A stretch of DNA of 64,000 nt from Pleodorina starrii (GCA_030267565.1 BRXU01000042.1:1-64000); one strand, 5' to 3'; positions 9,001 through 20,275 are shown, counted from the stretch's first letter. The notes: a model not told the origin generated them from the sequence alone. A program made the numbers and translations.

Positions 9001-11103
9001 GGAGCCGATGGTACCAGTGGACGGCGAGGAGGATATGCCGGCAGAGCTACCCAGTAAGAGCACACTTCTCGCGTTTTCAACCGATCTGCTGCAGCGTGCG
9101 GAGGAGAGGATACAGCGGGACCTGAGCATCGGTGACGTTGTGGGGTATGATACAGCACGACTTGCCGGCGACGCCCTTCTTGTGGCCTTCTTGTCGGGCC
9201 TATACATTCCGCCCCTTCGCCTTGGGGTGATCCGCACCCTTACTGTCCCCGGGGAGCCCTGCTGCCTTTCTCGGCAGTGTGTGCGCACTGGCTGCCGTGG
9301 CAACAGCCTGAGGCTTACATCCCACCGGCAGCCGACACCTTCATCGGCGCAGCAGGCCGGGGCTGTACAAAGCATTACGGTAGAGCTTTTTCACCACAAG
9401 ACGGAGCGGTACACACCAACGGCAACGGTCTTCACCTTGCCCCGCTCCCTTGCGGCGGCAACAAAGAACTATTTGGACCACGCACGGCCTGTCTTGCTCA
9501 ACTACTCAACTGCTGAAGAGCAGCCTCCGACGCTGTTCGTATCACCAAACGGCTTTCCGTACGACGAGAACTCTATCACCGTGGGCAACTCGTGGACCCG
9601 CATTCAGAGGCTGTACAGGGCACCCTGGACGCCCTTTCCAGCTCGCGTATTTCGCCACATCCACAGCACATCGGCGTGGGGTGATGTGGTTCGCGAGGTT
9701 GCGGCAATGCAGGGCCCCCTGGCCGGTGATGCCCGAATCATGGGCAACTCCATCCGCACGTGGGAGACCCACTACATTCGGGACCGTGAGACCATGCTGG
9801 GCCAGGCAGCCATTTCACGGCTCGCATCCTGGAGGCGCCAGCAGCGGCAGCAGCAAACGGACACACCTCCGTCAGAGCCGCCCGTCACTGCTCAGAACAT
9901 GGCAGCACGGCGTGATCAGTCCGAGCAGCTGTCAGAGGACGAGGCGCCATCACAGCCGCCGGCACCACACGTTGCGGCAGCCAGGGCGGCTGCAGCCGCG
10001 GCGGAGGTAGGGGCCCCGGCGTCAGAGGACGTGGTGACGGAGGGGGCGACGGCAGGGGTGGCGCACCCCTCCACAGCAAAGGATACGTTCCGTGGATACG
10101 TCTTCGTCAAGAAATCCGCTGCTGGACCCAAGGACCCCGCCTGGGCTGCGGAGATGGAGCGGGCGTGGGCGAAATTCGAGACGGACTCGGTCAAGGTGGC
10201 CGAGAAGGAGGCCAAATCGGCGGCCCTGGATGCCGCACGTGTCGCGCAGCTGGCGGACCAGGCGGCGGCTGCGGCGGCCGCCAACCGCCCCACCGGCGCC
10301 CAGCAGGGCACCCGGCGCAGCAGCCGGGTTGTCCGCAAGACGTCGCTGGGCGTGGACGACTATTTTCACAAGACCGACCTGCAGCCAGACGACGATATGT
10401 ACTTGGGAGAGGAGGGAAAGAGGGCCGCCGAGGCGGAGGGCAAGGTGAGAAGCGGAGGGCAAGTGGCAGAGGGCAAGGCGTGGATTCGGGATGCGTGGAT
10501 TCGGGATTCGGGATGCTTGGATGCGGGAAGTGGGGTGCCGAATGCGTGGATGCGTGGCAGCCCGTTGATACCTGCGGGCCGTACGTCGTACTAACCTAGC
10601 TGTCGTCGTAGGGTTTTAGGGTATTTTGCTTGGACCCATTCTTATTACCTACCCTTTTATTAACAATACACACCGCCGTACACAGCGTTACCTTTCGCCC
10701 TCCCTTGCCTGGTGCAACCCATCGCCCATGCCGTGCCATGCAGTACATCCCCTGCGTCCACGCGGAGGGGTGGGAGGTCAACGCCAACGGCGTTGTCCGG
10801 AACGTGGAGACGAAGAAGGCGGCGACCTGCCGGACCACGAAGCCGGACGGGAAGGGCGACGTTTTCGCCCGGCTCGCCTTGCAGACGGGGGAGGGGAAGG
10901 GCGCCAAGAAGGTGGACAGGTGCTTCGCTGTCAAGCACCTCGTTGCAGTTGCGTGGCGGCCGGACGATCTGGCGGCGAAGATTCCCTTGGCCCAGGACGG
11001 GGGCCTGGACAGGCGGCAGGGCGAGTGGCGCATCGGCCACATTGACGGGAACAAATTTAACAACAGCGCGGCGAACCTTGTCCTCGTTCCCGCGAGGCGG
11101 TGA
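6038..11103 (+). CDS. Tyrosine-recombinase-like protein, copy 2, with C-terminal HNH endonuclease exon
   Basis: Proposed exons: 6038-6061 (start MRGHAANK, tentative), 6192-6299, 6462-7677, 8064-8201, 8714-10444 and 10744-11103, giving roughly 1190 residues. Exons 4-5 hold a helical segment followed by a tyrosine-recombinase-like catalytic domain: Arg at 9218 (PPLR), Lys at 9398 (HHKTER), Arg at 9653 (FRHIHST), MGNS at 9740 and Tyr at 9773 (THY). A Cys cluster (CCLSRQCVRTGC) lies between Arg and Lys. The usual HxxR His is Arg and the GHS His is Asn. After about 10063 the sequence differs from copy 1: a charged Ala-rich linker, then a phase-0 splice (AAG|GTGAGA to ATGCAG|TAC) into an HNH module. 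Exon 3 enters in one frame and leaves in another, so a frameshift or an unseen intron lies between about 6886 and 7200, in a duplicated linker. It is probably a mobile-element-type DNA strand-exchange enzyme; activity is unproven. Confidence 0.6.
6945..7335 (+). repeat. Tandem duplication of about 190 bp in coding linker
   Basis: A segment starting CACTGCGGCGGCC is present twice (from about 6937 and about 7147), each followed by the same Pro-rich linker running through CCACCTTCGGTACG. The copies differ by a 2-base length change near 6960-6980 versus 7170-7190, which accounts for the frame change within exon 3 of copy 2. Confidence 0.65.
10744..11103 (+). CDS. HNH endonuclease module (NUMOD4/HNH_3-like)
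   Basis: The reading frame begins YIPCVHAEGWEVNANGVVRN and ends IGHIDGNKFNNSAANLVLV-PARR, stop TGA at 11101-11103. An N-terminal W-V-NxxGxVRN motif, a middle LVAVAW and a terminal GHIDGNKxNNxxxNL are the hallmarks of small HNH homing-type endonucleases common in phages and giant viruses. The HIDGN His is the expected catalytic residue. An ATG at 10738 (MQYIPC) would allow it to be a free-standing gene of about 121 codons. An acceptor exactly at 10743, in phase with the exon ending at 10444, argues instead that it is the last exon of copy 2. The gap 10445-10743 reads as a normal GT-AG intron with short GGATGCGTGGATTCGG repeats and one TTTTAGGG pair. Confidence 0.75.
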   Translation, partial: YIPCVHAEGWEVNANGVVRNVETKKAATCRTTKPDGKGDVFARLALQTGEGKGAKKVDRCFAVKHLVAVAWRPDDLAAKIPLAQDGGLDRRQGEWRIGHIDGNKFNNSAANLVLVPARR

Positions 11104-12017
11104 TGTGAACGTGAACGGCGATGTGCATGCATGAATGAGTGGTGAATTCACGACACGCCGCGGACGGTGGCTGCATATACGGTGGCTGGCTGCAGGATGT
11201 ACGGCAGGATGTACGGCAGGAAGTGTGGACACACATTTGCGTATTACTTAATGAATGAATGCGCGGCGCTGCGGACTGACCGTAGTACGGCAATGTACAG
11301 CAAGTGTACGGCATGTGCGGAGAAGTGTGTTTTAGTTTAGTTTCAATGGTGCGACCCTAAATGCAGCGCAGCGCAGCGGCGGTTGTGGCGGGTTGCGGGG
11401 GCGGCGGCTGCAGTGTTCGTTAGTTTCGGACTGCCGGAGGGACGTTGCTGTACGTTACTGTACGGCAGACAGATCCATTCGTTGGAAGTGTGCGAACTTA
11501 TATATAATTGTTCTAATAGTTGCGCGCGTTGTTTTGCATGCGTCCTTCTTCAGAAATATGTGCGCCGTTAGATACGGTAGGGTTCTCCTTTCCTTTCCTG
11601 TTAGTTTTGTTCTTATTGGAGCGAGGGTTGAGGGCGGTGGGCGACGTTGGGGTTGCTTGGCACCCTTATTAGTAACGCGCAGCGCAGCAGGTGTAGAGTA
11701 TAGTAGCTACAGTTGTGTAACGCGAATTAGAATCGTTTATTTTCCGCGCGCACGAGTGGTGGTCCATACGCAAAGGACGCCGCGGCGGATGGACCGACTG
11801 TACGGAAAATGTACGGCAAATGTGCGGGAGAGCGCGTTGGTCAGTTGGTTGTGTAACAGACGCGATGATTGTGCGTGCACGAGAGTCGTCGGTCCGTCGG
11901 TCTGTGCAGTCTCGTCTGGTCCAGTCGGCTGTGCTGCTCTGCTGTGTAATGCACTGCGGGCAAACCCACCCACAACGAATCCGCATCATATCCTCGCGTG
12001 CTCAGCCGTGTACCTAA

Positions 12018-12095
12018 TCCATCCATCCATCCATCCATCCATCCATCCATCCAACCATCCATCCAACCATCCAACCATCCATCAATCAATCAATC
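12018..12095 (+). repeat. (ATCC)n microsatellite
   Basis: Tetranucleotide ATCC run with a few AACC interruptions, ending in AATC repeats. Confidence 0.95.
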
Positions 12096-12652
12096 ATGTG
12101 CATGCCGGCAGCGGGCGGGAAAGCAACGGACGAACGGCCGGAGGGACTACCATACCATACAACTTATTACTACATCAACACCACGCAACAGCATCCACAC
12201 AGCGAGCAGCGAGAGCTATCCAGCGGTGAAAGGAAAGCTTGAAAGGAAAGCTGAAGATAGAGAGGGAGAGCGCCGATAGAATACAGGAAGAAAGTGAGCG
12301 AGCGGATGAGAAACACACATAGAGAGACAGAGACAGAGAAAGCCAGACTGAGCGGAGCGCGGGTGGGTCGGGTAGGCGGGTGAGAGTAGGCGGGGTGTGG
12401 GTTTGCAGCAGCGACACGCGGCGCTGCGGCGCGCGGCGGGCCAGCGCGCGCGCGCGCGCCAATCCCAACGCACCAGATACATCATCACGGCGACGCAAAT
12501 TATTGAGACAACCATCAAAGAAATAAAATTTCATGGTATACAATATCAAAATATTAACAAACAAACCAAAAACTACGGAAATCCAAAAAAGCACCCCCGC
12601 GACATCGGAACAATACCAAAAATGAGCTCCGGCAAAACATCAAAAAAGTTTT

Positions 12653-12836
12653 AGATAGAGGACAGCACAATTATCAAATGCGCAATCGAGCGTTTAGGCG
12701 GAGACCACGGATGGAAAACCAAGACCACCTCGCCGACGGAACGACATAAAAAATTAGTTTGATAGATAGAGGACAACGCAATTATCAAACTTGGCTGGTG
12801 ACATTTCAGCGGCGACCACCGATGGACAACCAAACT
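12653..12836 (+). repeat. Diverged tandem duplication, about 111 bp period
   Basis: AGATAGAGGACA...AATTATCAAA at 12653 recurs at 12764, and the downstream GGCGGAGACCACGGATGGA is echoed by GCGGCGACCACCGATGGA. Locally AT-richer than its surroundings. Confidence 0.7.
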
Positions 12837-13198
12837 ACTCAACTCGACGATGGCGCCCGAACGCCAGCAGACGCCGAACGCGCCCGCAAGGTAAGAACGA
12901 ACCGTGCAACATTGAACAAATGAAACAAATAATTATAATGTATTCATTTCGCATCAAACAACATGGATTTACATTGCACCGGCGCCGACCGCCGGCGCCG
13001 GCCGCAGCAGCCGCGCGCACACACACACACACACAACCCGCCGCGCGACACGTCCCGCCCCGCCACGCCATGCCCCGCCCCAGCAGCCGTGCACGCAAAC
13101 GTGCCTCCGCAAGCCGCCTACGCCTACGAACTATCAAATACAAATATAGAAATCGCAAACAAAACCAAAGCCATCAATTCATCATCACTTGTAGATAG

Positions 13199-14677
13199 AT
13201 GGAATTAGTTGCTTGTAACACCCCGCCACGCCACGCACGAATTCATTTCATTTCCTCGCTCGCTCGCTCGCTCTCTCACTCGCTCGGTTTGCTTGAATGC
13301 ACGCCGCAGGTGGTCGTCGACCGAACACATGCATCAACACCACGCAAGCGGAAGAGAGACGCGACATCTCCTCATCACAGCGGTTCTTCGCCCGCTGTGT
13401 TATCAGGATGCCGGCGGGCCACGATACCTGCTATGGGTTTATCACCTGTCGCAAACCCGGCGACCCCAACAGCAGCAGCAGCAGCAACAGTAGCGGCGGA
13501 CTGCAACAAGCCGCGAAAAATCAAGCTGGGCCTCACCCTGGCTCAATACCAGCAGCAGCAGCAGCAGCAGCAGCAGCTAAAGCAGCAGCAGCAGCAGCAG
13601 CAGCAGCCGCGTCCGCCACCGCCGCCACCTCCACCGCCGCCGCCTCCGCCTCAGCAGCAGCAGCAGCAGCATCAGCAGCAGACCAAGGACGACAAGCCGC
13701 CAAGGAAAAAGCGCTTCATCATCAAGCCGACACTCAATGCTACGGGGGGGAGTCACATGACATCCCCCACCAGCAGGTGGACGAGGGACGACCTAGAAAC
13801 CCACTTGACGCGGGTTGGGGTGGCCAGGATTTACCCTGCCACCATGCCCGCCGACGTCAAGCCTCTGGACGACCAGCTACTGCGGGGTATGAGGGCCGAA
13901 TTCAAGGCAGCGGCTAACAGCAGCGATCCATCCTGCTGGCACGAAGACAGCACTCAGACGTGGCAAGGGGTCACAAAGGGTACCTACACCGCAATGGCTG
14001 AGCTGGGGAACAGCCTGGCGTACAAGTACCGGGTGGTTACGGAAGACGACTTGCCAGCGTGGGAGGACATGAAAAACAAGCTGGCGCAGCAGCTCAACAT
14101 GACTTCAGAATATCAGCTCATGCAGGTGGAGAACGCAATGCTCGTGCAGTTCCCCCTCAAGCACGACATGCTGGAGAAGGAGGCGGATGCAAATCAGCTG
14201 GCGGCATCCCCCTGCATGTTTCAGACAGTGGAGGCAAGCAACTGCCGGGCTGGCCAGCAAGCGCAATATCCACCTGGTGACGAGAGATTGGGGCCGCGGG
14301 ACCTGTACACAGCAGTGAACGGTGTGCATGTAGTGCCACGCTTGGATGGCAGCACAACCATCAAGCCCAACAAGGAGAGCAAGACAGCCATGGTCCACAA
14401 CAGCAGCAAGAAGGGATACATCAGTCTGAAGCTGGATAAGAGCGGCAAAGGGAAGGTGACGGCGCATGAGCTGATGCTCTGGGCGTTCATTGGCCCAAAG
14501 AAGCACCCCAGCAGTGTGGCCATGCACTTGTGTGACCAGAAGGCCTGTGTCAACCCCTGGCACTTTCATTGGGGCACGCGGTCGCAGAATAGAAAAGGGC
14601 ATTACCAGGGAGGCAAGCCGGCGTACGGAGATGTGAAGGTGGAGAGGCCTGAAAAGGTCTTGTCCTTCCGGAAATAA
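13199..14677 (+). CDS. His-Me-finger (HNH-type) endonuclease-like protein with polyQ/polyP region
   Basis: The open frame of 492 codons ends at TAA 14675-14677. Residues about 120-165 are polyGln then polyPro then polyGln, followed by a basic patch (PPRKKRFIIKP). The C-terminal 110 residues hold a substrate-domain-like strand (KKGYISLKLD), then AHELMLWAFIG and MHLCDQKACVNPWHFHWGT. This is the Cys/His zinc-loop plus His-Me-finger signature of HNH/His-Cys-box homing endonucleases (His before LCD, Cys pairs, NPxHxxxGT). The first residues are doubtful: 13250-13309 is pyrimidine-rich and ends in GCAG, so it may be an intron, and an in-frame ATG at 13432 (MGLSPVANP) is an alternative start. It is probably nuclear and DNA-binding, of mobile-element or viral ancestry. 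The same C-terminal module recurs at 54738-54840. Confidence 0.7.
   Translation: MELVACNTPPRHARIHFISSLARSLSHSLGLLECTPQVVVDRTHASTPRKRKRDATSPHHSGSSPAVLSGCRRATIPAMGLSPVANPATPTAAAAATVAADCNKPRKIKLGLTLAQYQQQQQQQQQLKQQQQQQQQPRPPPPPPPPPPPPPQQQQQQHQQQTKDDKPPRKKRFIIKPTLNATGGSHMTSPTSRWTRDDLETHLTRVGVARIYPATMPADVKPLDDQLLRGMRAEFKAAANSSDPSCWHEDSTQTWQGVTKGTYTAMAELGNSLAYKYRVVTEDDLPAWEDMKNKLAQQLNMTSEYQLMQVENAMLVQFPLKHDMLEKEADANQLAASPCMFQTVEASNCRAGQQAQYPPGDERLGPRDLYTAVNGVHVVPRLDGSTTIKPNKESKTAMVHNSSKKGYISLKLDKSGKGKVTAHELMLWAFIGPKKHPSSVAMHLCDQKACVNPWHFHWGTRSQNRKGHYQGGKPAYGDVKVERPEKVLSFRK
13552..13683 (+). repeat. (CAG)n/(CCG)n coding trinucleotide tract
   Basis: In-frame CAG and CCN runs encode Gln and Pro homopolymers within the 13199 gene. 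Confidence 0.95.
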
Positions 14678-14941
14678 ATGGCGGCTGGCGGCGGGTGATG
14701 GTGCGTGTGCCAGCTGCTAGCTGGGGGCGTGTGTTTTCGACGTGTGTTTAGATGCATACCTTTGGTTGCTGGGATTTAATAACATGGAGACATATGCATA
14801 TATATTAAGGGTTACTGGCGGATAGGCGTTGAGATGCGCCGCAGGGCAGATAGACGTGTGTGTGGACAGGTGTGTGGACAGGTGTGTATGTGGCTCCCGT
14901 TCCTGACCAAGCCTCGTTTTCGCGCGCGTGATGTGACTGAA
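14678..14941. other. 3' flank of 13199 gene
   Basis: Contains GTGTGTGGACAG repeats near 14861-14890; no gene seen and no clear TGTAA poly(A) signal. Confidence 0.4.
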
Positions 14942-15566
14942 GTCATCAGACCCGGCACACAGCTGCCTTAATATATTATTAAGGACCTGGTATGATCAGA
15001 TGCTGCGAACTTTACTCGTACGGCAGTGGCACGCGGTTCGCCCCTTTGCACCCCTGTGCCTTTGCAGCTGAGAGGTGAAACCAGCCCAGCCCTCCTAAAC
15101 ACGGTTATCGACGGACCTACGCCAGCAGACCCGGCACACAGCTGCCTTGATATAATATCTAGGCCATGGTATGATCAAATCCTGGACCCATTACACGGGG
15201 GGCGCGGCGCAGGGCGGCGGGGATTCGGCACTACTGCAGACCACATCTGAAGATGGCCAAGCTGTACGGCAAACCCAGGCGTGTTTACACGCTTCCGGTC
15301 TGACCTAGGCCGGCACACCCGGCATACAGCTGCCTTAATACAATACCTAGGGCATGGTGTGATCAAATCCTGGATCCATTACACGTGGGGCGCGGCGCAG
15401 GGCGGCGGGGATTCGGCACTACTGCAGACCACAGCTGAAGATGGCCAAGCTGTACGGCAAACCCAGGCGTGTTTACACGCTTCCGGTCTGACCTAGGCCG
15501 GCACACCCGGCATACAGCTGCCTTAATACAATACCTAGGGCATGGTGTGATCAAATCCTGGATCAT
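14942..15566 (+). repeat. 188-bp tandem repeat
   Basis: Two full units start with TCAAATCCTGGA at 15175 and 15363, with the motif recurring at 15551. Truncated units containing CCCGGCACACAGCTGCCTT lie at about 14951 and 15129. Each unit includes GCTGTACGGCAAACCC and CCTTAATA...CCTAGG. The peptides read on the minus strand are satellite shadow. Confidence 0.9.
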
Positions 15567-16260
15567 GTGCGTGTACGGCGCGGGGCGGGGCTCGCGCGTC
15601 TTCGGCTCTGTGGGGTTTGCTTAATCGCTATAACACAATTAAAAACGCGCGCGCCAGGCAGAAATCAACGGATTCCGATTGCGGAACATATCGTCATTTT
15701 TGTTTGATGATTTTCATTGTATAGGTCCCCTTGTACGGCTGTACAGGTGCCTTGGTACGAATAATGGTGCGAATAAGAAGTGGGACTGCGAATGCCGTCG
15801 CAATAACTTCCATTGACGATTCATTGGAGTTTTTTTCGCGTCTTTTAATGCTTGGCGATTGAAGTCCGTGCTTCCCGTCTCTGCACCACCACCACCACCA
15901 CCACCGCACAACCAATCAACGTCCAACACATAACTAACAATGGGTGGCCACCCGAAATAAAAACGACAATTCACATCCACACACACGCCCACATGCTCAT
16001 GGCATTTTCGTCTGTCGTCTGTTCTGTCATAGCTCTGCATTGTTGTATATGATTGCAGTGCGATTGATTGATGTGTATTCAGTTCAGTTCAGTTTACGTG
16101 TTCAGTTCAGTTCAGTTCACATCCACTGCAGTACGTCAGCAAGGTGTACGAGTCTTCCAGGTACGGCTGGTAGGATTCTTGGTATCTTTCTTACTATTAT
16201 ATATCCTGCAAGCAAGGTGGGGTGCAGATACATAAGCTATCGTCAGGGGTTGGTGTGGGG
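15567..16260. other. Non-coding stretch, simple repeats only
   Basis: (CAC)n at about 15882-15904 and TTCAGTTCAG repeats at about 16078-16118; no supported gene. Confidence 0.5.
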
Positions 16261-16264
16261 CCAG

Positions 16265-16880
16265 GTTTATTGGGCACAGATAAACAAAACGCTAGATAGA
16301 CTTAGGGTTTTGGTTTCCCCTTAAACAAACAGCTAGCGGTGAGTGCCCCTCTAAAATCCAGGATCCATCCATCATTCACACCGATATGTTCTACATACTC
16401 TCCTGTCGATTAGATACTTCGCTCCAGCTGCCTGCCTGGCGCCAAAGAGTCCTGGCGCGTGGTGCAGAACTCGGCGGGTGTTGCAGGCGGGCAGGGAAAG
16501 GCAATCCATCCACGACGGCCTTGGCGCGCGGTTGGATGGGAGACATAGGTCTTGCTTGGTGCAATAGATATGGCCGATCTGTCGGGAAACCGGATAATGT
16601 ATTGGGCAGCGACAAAACTGTTTACGTAATGTGCACCAATCCAAAGGTACAGTGTATGGGGCACAGATAAACAAAACGTTCACGGTTATAAGCTACACTT
16701 AGGGTTCTGGTTTCCCCTTGTACAGCTAGTGGTGAGTACCCCATCACACCTATTCACATACATCTGTCGTATCGGCTCTCTACATACTCTCCTGTCAGTC
16801 AGGACCTACGCTCCAGCTGTAGCTCCCCGAGTGCTGCCTGGCGCCCATAAAGTCCTGACGGTGCGGAGGTCGGTGGTGGC
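16265..16880 (+). repeat. Diverged direct duplication, about 390 bp apart
   Basis: GGGCACAGATAAACAAAACG occurs at about 16270 and 16659. Each is followed by CTTAGGGTT(T/C)TGGTTTCCCCTT, a spacer, then CTACATACTCTCCTGTC, CGCTCCAGCTG and TGCCTGGCGCC. Not recognised as a known element. Confidence 0.7.
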
Positions 16881-16959
16881 GGCACCTTGGCGGGCGGGGT
16901 GTTTGGGTTAGACAGGAGGGCGTGGGGCGGGGGCAGGGGGGCCATGGGTGCAGGGGCGG

Positions 16960-17882
16960 GGCAGGGTTATGAGGCAAAAGGCGGGTGGCATGAGTTGGAA
17001 GGCAGTCAATGCCCTCAGAAGGGAAGGGCGGGGGTCCATACAATCGTGGATAGAAAGTTGAGTTAGTTCAAAAAGAACACGAATGGCGGCGACGGCGGCG
17101 GTGATGGCGGTTGGGGGGACGGCGGCGGCGGCGACGGCGACGGCGGCTGGTGTGACGGCAGCGGTGGGGTCGGCGGCTGGGATGACGGTGGTGGCGGGGG
17201 TGGGGCGGGGTTATGAGGCAAAAGGCGGGTGGCATGAGTTGGAAGGCAGTCAATGCCCTCAGAAGGGAAGGGCGGGGGTCCATACAATCGTGGATAGAAA
17301 GTTGGGTTAGTTCAAAAAGAACACGAATGGCGGCGACGGCGGCGGTGATGGCGGTTGGGGGGACGGCGGCGGCGGCGACGGCGACGGCGGCTGGTGTGAC
17401 GGCAGCGGTGGGGTCGCCGGCTGGGATGACGGTGGTGGCGGGGGTGGGGCGGGGTTATGAGGCAAAAGGCGGGTGGCATGAATTGGAAGGCAGTCAATGC
17501 CCTCAGAAGGGAAGGGCGGGGGTCCATACAATCTTGGGTAGAAAGTTGGGTTAGTTCAAAAAGAACACGAATGGCGGCGACGGCGGCGGTGATGGCGGTT
17601 GGGGGGACGGCGGCGGCGGCGACGGCGACGGCGGCTGGTGTGACGGCAGCGGTGGGGTCGGCGGCTGGGATGACGGTGGTGGCGGGGGTGGGGCGGGGTT
17701 ATGAGGCAAAAGGCGGGTGGCATGAATTGGAAGGCAGTCAATGCCCTCAGAAGGGAAGGGCGGGGGTCCATACAATCTTGGGTAGAAAGTTGGGTTAGTT
17801 CAAAAAGAACACGAATGGCGGCGACGGCGGCGGTGATGGCGGTTGGGGGGACGGCGGCGGCGGCGACGGCGACGGCGGCTTG
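16960..17882 (+). repeat. 244-bp tandem repeat, about 3.8 copies
   Basis: ATGAGGCAAAAGGCGG recurs at 16969, 17213, 17457 and 17701, spaced exactly 244 bp. Each unit pairs a unique-looking 110 bp with a (GGCGAC)-type GC-rich triplet tract. Units differ by one or two bases. Frames of about 113 codons on the plus strand are repeat shadow. Confidence 0.95.
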
Positions 17883-19148
17883 TGGTAAGCGAGGGTGGTA
17901 ACGGGGCCGGCGGCTGGGGTGACGGCGGTGGCGGGTTGGCGGCTGGGGTGACGGTGGTGGCGGGGTCGGCGGCCGGGGCGATGGCGGTGGCGGGGACGGA
18001 GGCAGGGGTTCCAGCGAGGGAGGCCGGGGCGATGGCGGCATAGGAGCTGGCGGCGAGGGGCTGGGATGAGATAGGCTTGGGGCCGGGTTGGGCGGCGGTG
18101 GAGAGGGTGCTGGGCTGGGCTGGTTGGGTGACGGCGGTAAGGGAGGGGAGGGAGGCGCTTGACTAGGGGGCAGCGGCGACGGCGGCGGCGGACTGGTTGG
18201 CTGCGGTGACGGCGGCAATGGCATAGGAGGGGACGGGGACGGCGGTGCCGGGCTTGGTGGTGACGGCGGCGATGGTGGCGGTGCGGAATGAACTCGGAGG
18301 TGTAGGCGTGCAGGGATAGACGGTCCATGACGGCCTTGGTGGTTGGGACGTCTCGGCGGTTGGGAGGTCTTGGTGGGGTTGGTAGGTCTTGGTGAGATAT
18401 GACAGATCTTCCTTTTTCCTGCTTAAATGAGGCGGCGGGTAACGGATGTCGGGTAAGTGGTGCTGGGGTGTCCGGCGGGGGCGGGGAAAGAAAGGATTAA
18501 CCGGGATTACTGGGGGATGGATACTAAATAGGAAAATAAACCAACAATAATTGTCTCGAAGCACCCGTAACATGGTGCAGACAGTCGGTAGAGTCCCGTT
18601 AATAGGGATAGAAAGGATAATAAAAATAAATAACACCTATACTACTACTAGCCAGGCCTTTACAAAGACCGAGCTGCTCTGTTATTTGCTGCCTTTGGTA
18701 TTTGCTGTGTTCTCAGCTTCACTGCTTGTCCTGCACTGGGCGGGGGGCAACACAGAAATGTTAATACAACGGCAAACTCCGGAACCGCCCGCAGGCAGGA
18801 AGTATTACGCATCCCCTGGCAGGGGTGTGCGCATGTGCGTGCATATGTGTGCGTGTGCGTGCATGTCGGTATGTGCCGCCACTGGGCTGAATGGGCTGGG
18901 CTGGGGGCTGAGCTGGGGGCTGGGCTGGGCTGGGGGCTGAGCTGGGGGCTGAGCTGGGGGCTGTTGCTGAGCTGCTGACGTGGCTGCTAGCTGTGATGGC
19001 CGTGCCAGGGCGAAGAGGCTGGTTATCTCTACCTGTAAAAGCAGGAGATGATAGAATGACGAGTGAGTACAGCTAGCCCAGACGGCTAGAACAAACAAAA
19101 GCGACGCACAACATTCTTACCTCACTTCCGAAGTTGATTCTTGGACCG
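17883..19148. other. GGC-triplet-rich then unique non-coding DNA
   Basis: 17883-18300 continues a degenerate GGTGACGGCGGTGGCGGG pattern, and 18890-18970 is a GGGCTGGGCTGGGGGCTGAGCT minisatellite. No gene could be supported in between. Confidence 0.5.
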
Positions 19149-19930
19149 AACTCGCATCCGTTACCAGTGGGGATAGGTTGTCACTCCTGACCCACTGGCA
19201 AGCATGCAAGCCCCAAGTCATCCACTTGCTGCCAGGTGACGGTCAACCTGGCCCACCCCTTAAGAGGTGCGATCTCATCCCTAAGGTCCGTGAACCTTAG
19301 TACCCATGTGTCCATCAACCGAGGTCCCTTACGTGGTGCAATTCCGTTGGTGATTCAGTCGGTCGCCTCCTTATCTGCCTTCGACAGGGAACCTGTCGAA
19401 GGCAGGCCAACCCATCAGGTCTATGACTCAAAAAGCCCTGATGTTATGGTAAGGATCAGAACCGTCATAATCGCCTTCGTGGATGCACCTTCGTGGAACC
19501 ATTCATCATCCCAATGGATTCGAAATCCATGGGTCAGTGTGTGGGTTTTGGGTAAGAGGGGCGTAATACACCCCTCTACTTAACTCGCATCCGTTACCAG
19601 TCGGGATAGGGTTTCACGCCTGACCGTCTGGCAAGCATGCAAGCCCCAATTCATCCACTTGCTGCCAGGTGACGGTCAACCTGGCCCCCCCTGAGAGATA
19701 TGATCTCACTGGCCATCTCCTGTCATGGCAGGGGGGATAAGTGCAGTTCTGGGCTGCGCAGCGCATATCAATAGGTCCTTTGGCTGAAACCTACAATTTG
19801 GTATCGAGCCGAACCCCGTACGGGTTCGAATTCTCCTAATTACTTGTCTAAGCGGGTGATGCGTGTGCATTTGGGAGGCGGCGAGCCCCAGTCATACGCC
19901 GTGCGGGTTCGAAACCCAACTGACAATCTA
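19149..19930 (+). repeat. Duplicated element with perfect hairpin and B-box-like motifs
   Basis: A block of about 107 bp starting AACTCGCATCCGTTACCAG at 19149 recurs at 19584 (435 bp apart). Between them lies a perfect 14-bp inverted repeat with loop GAA at 19375-19405. Downstream, GGTTCGAA occurs at 19811-19830 and GGTTCGAAACC at about 19906-19916, matching the tRNA/SINE internal B-box. A SINE-like or other small RNA-derived element is possible; no convincing cloverleaf could be folded by eye. Confidence 0.5.
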
Positions 19931-20186
19931 AGTTAAGATATATGGCACGTCAGACATCAGTTTCGGATGGGATTCGACCTGATTCATCCTTCGGAAACTC
20001 TGATTTGGCAAGCATGGTATCAACGGAAGCTTTGGAGTTAGCAAGTGCCCCGTCACAGCCCGTTCTTGGAATAATTCTTTGGAAACGAAACTGCGATCAT
20101 GATGCCAAGGCTGTCATTTCCTTGATCGTATCGAATTGGTGTTGCATCACGAATAAATGCAGGTTTTGCGTCCTCAGTTGAGTATA

Positions 20187-20275
20187 CCTAAAACCCTAAA
20201 ACCCTAAAACACTAAAACCCTAAAACCCTAAAAACCCTAAAAACCCTAAAAAATTCCAAAAAACCCTAAATTTCA
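20187..20275 (+). repeat. Interstitial telomeric repeats
   Basis: About ten degenerate CCCTAAAA units in the same orientation as the left chromosome end, decaying into AAAAATTCC and CCCTAAATTT. Confidence 0.9.

Larger units (their letters stand above)
11104..12849. other. Intergenic region with TGTACGGCA motifs and microsatellites
   Basis: No gene is supported. TACGGCA is repeated at about 11200, 11212, 11286, 11306, 11463 and 11812, just downstream of the HNH stop. An (ATCC)n tract runs at 12018-12085 and a (CG)n tract at about 12444-12459. Long frames such as 11393-12229 have no recognisable motif. Confidence 0.5.

Noticed and set aside
11393..12229. 278-codon plus-strand frame
   Set aside because: Runs through microsatellites, has no motif, and composition is that of flanking non-coding DNA.
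12850..12890. Upstream first exon (MAPERQQTPNAPA) for the 13199 gene
   Set aside because: Good GTAAGA donor at 12891, but its phase does not fit the nearest acceptor at 13309 with the nuclease frame.
19800..19925. tRNA gene
   Set aside because: B-box-like motifs are present but no acceptor or anticodon stem could be paired; kept only as a possible SINE-like trace.
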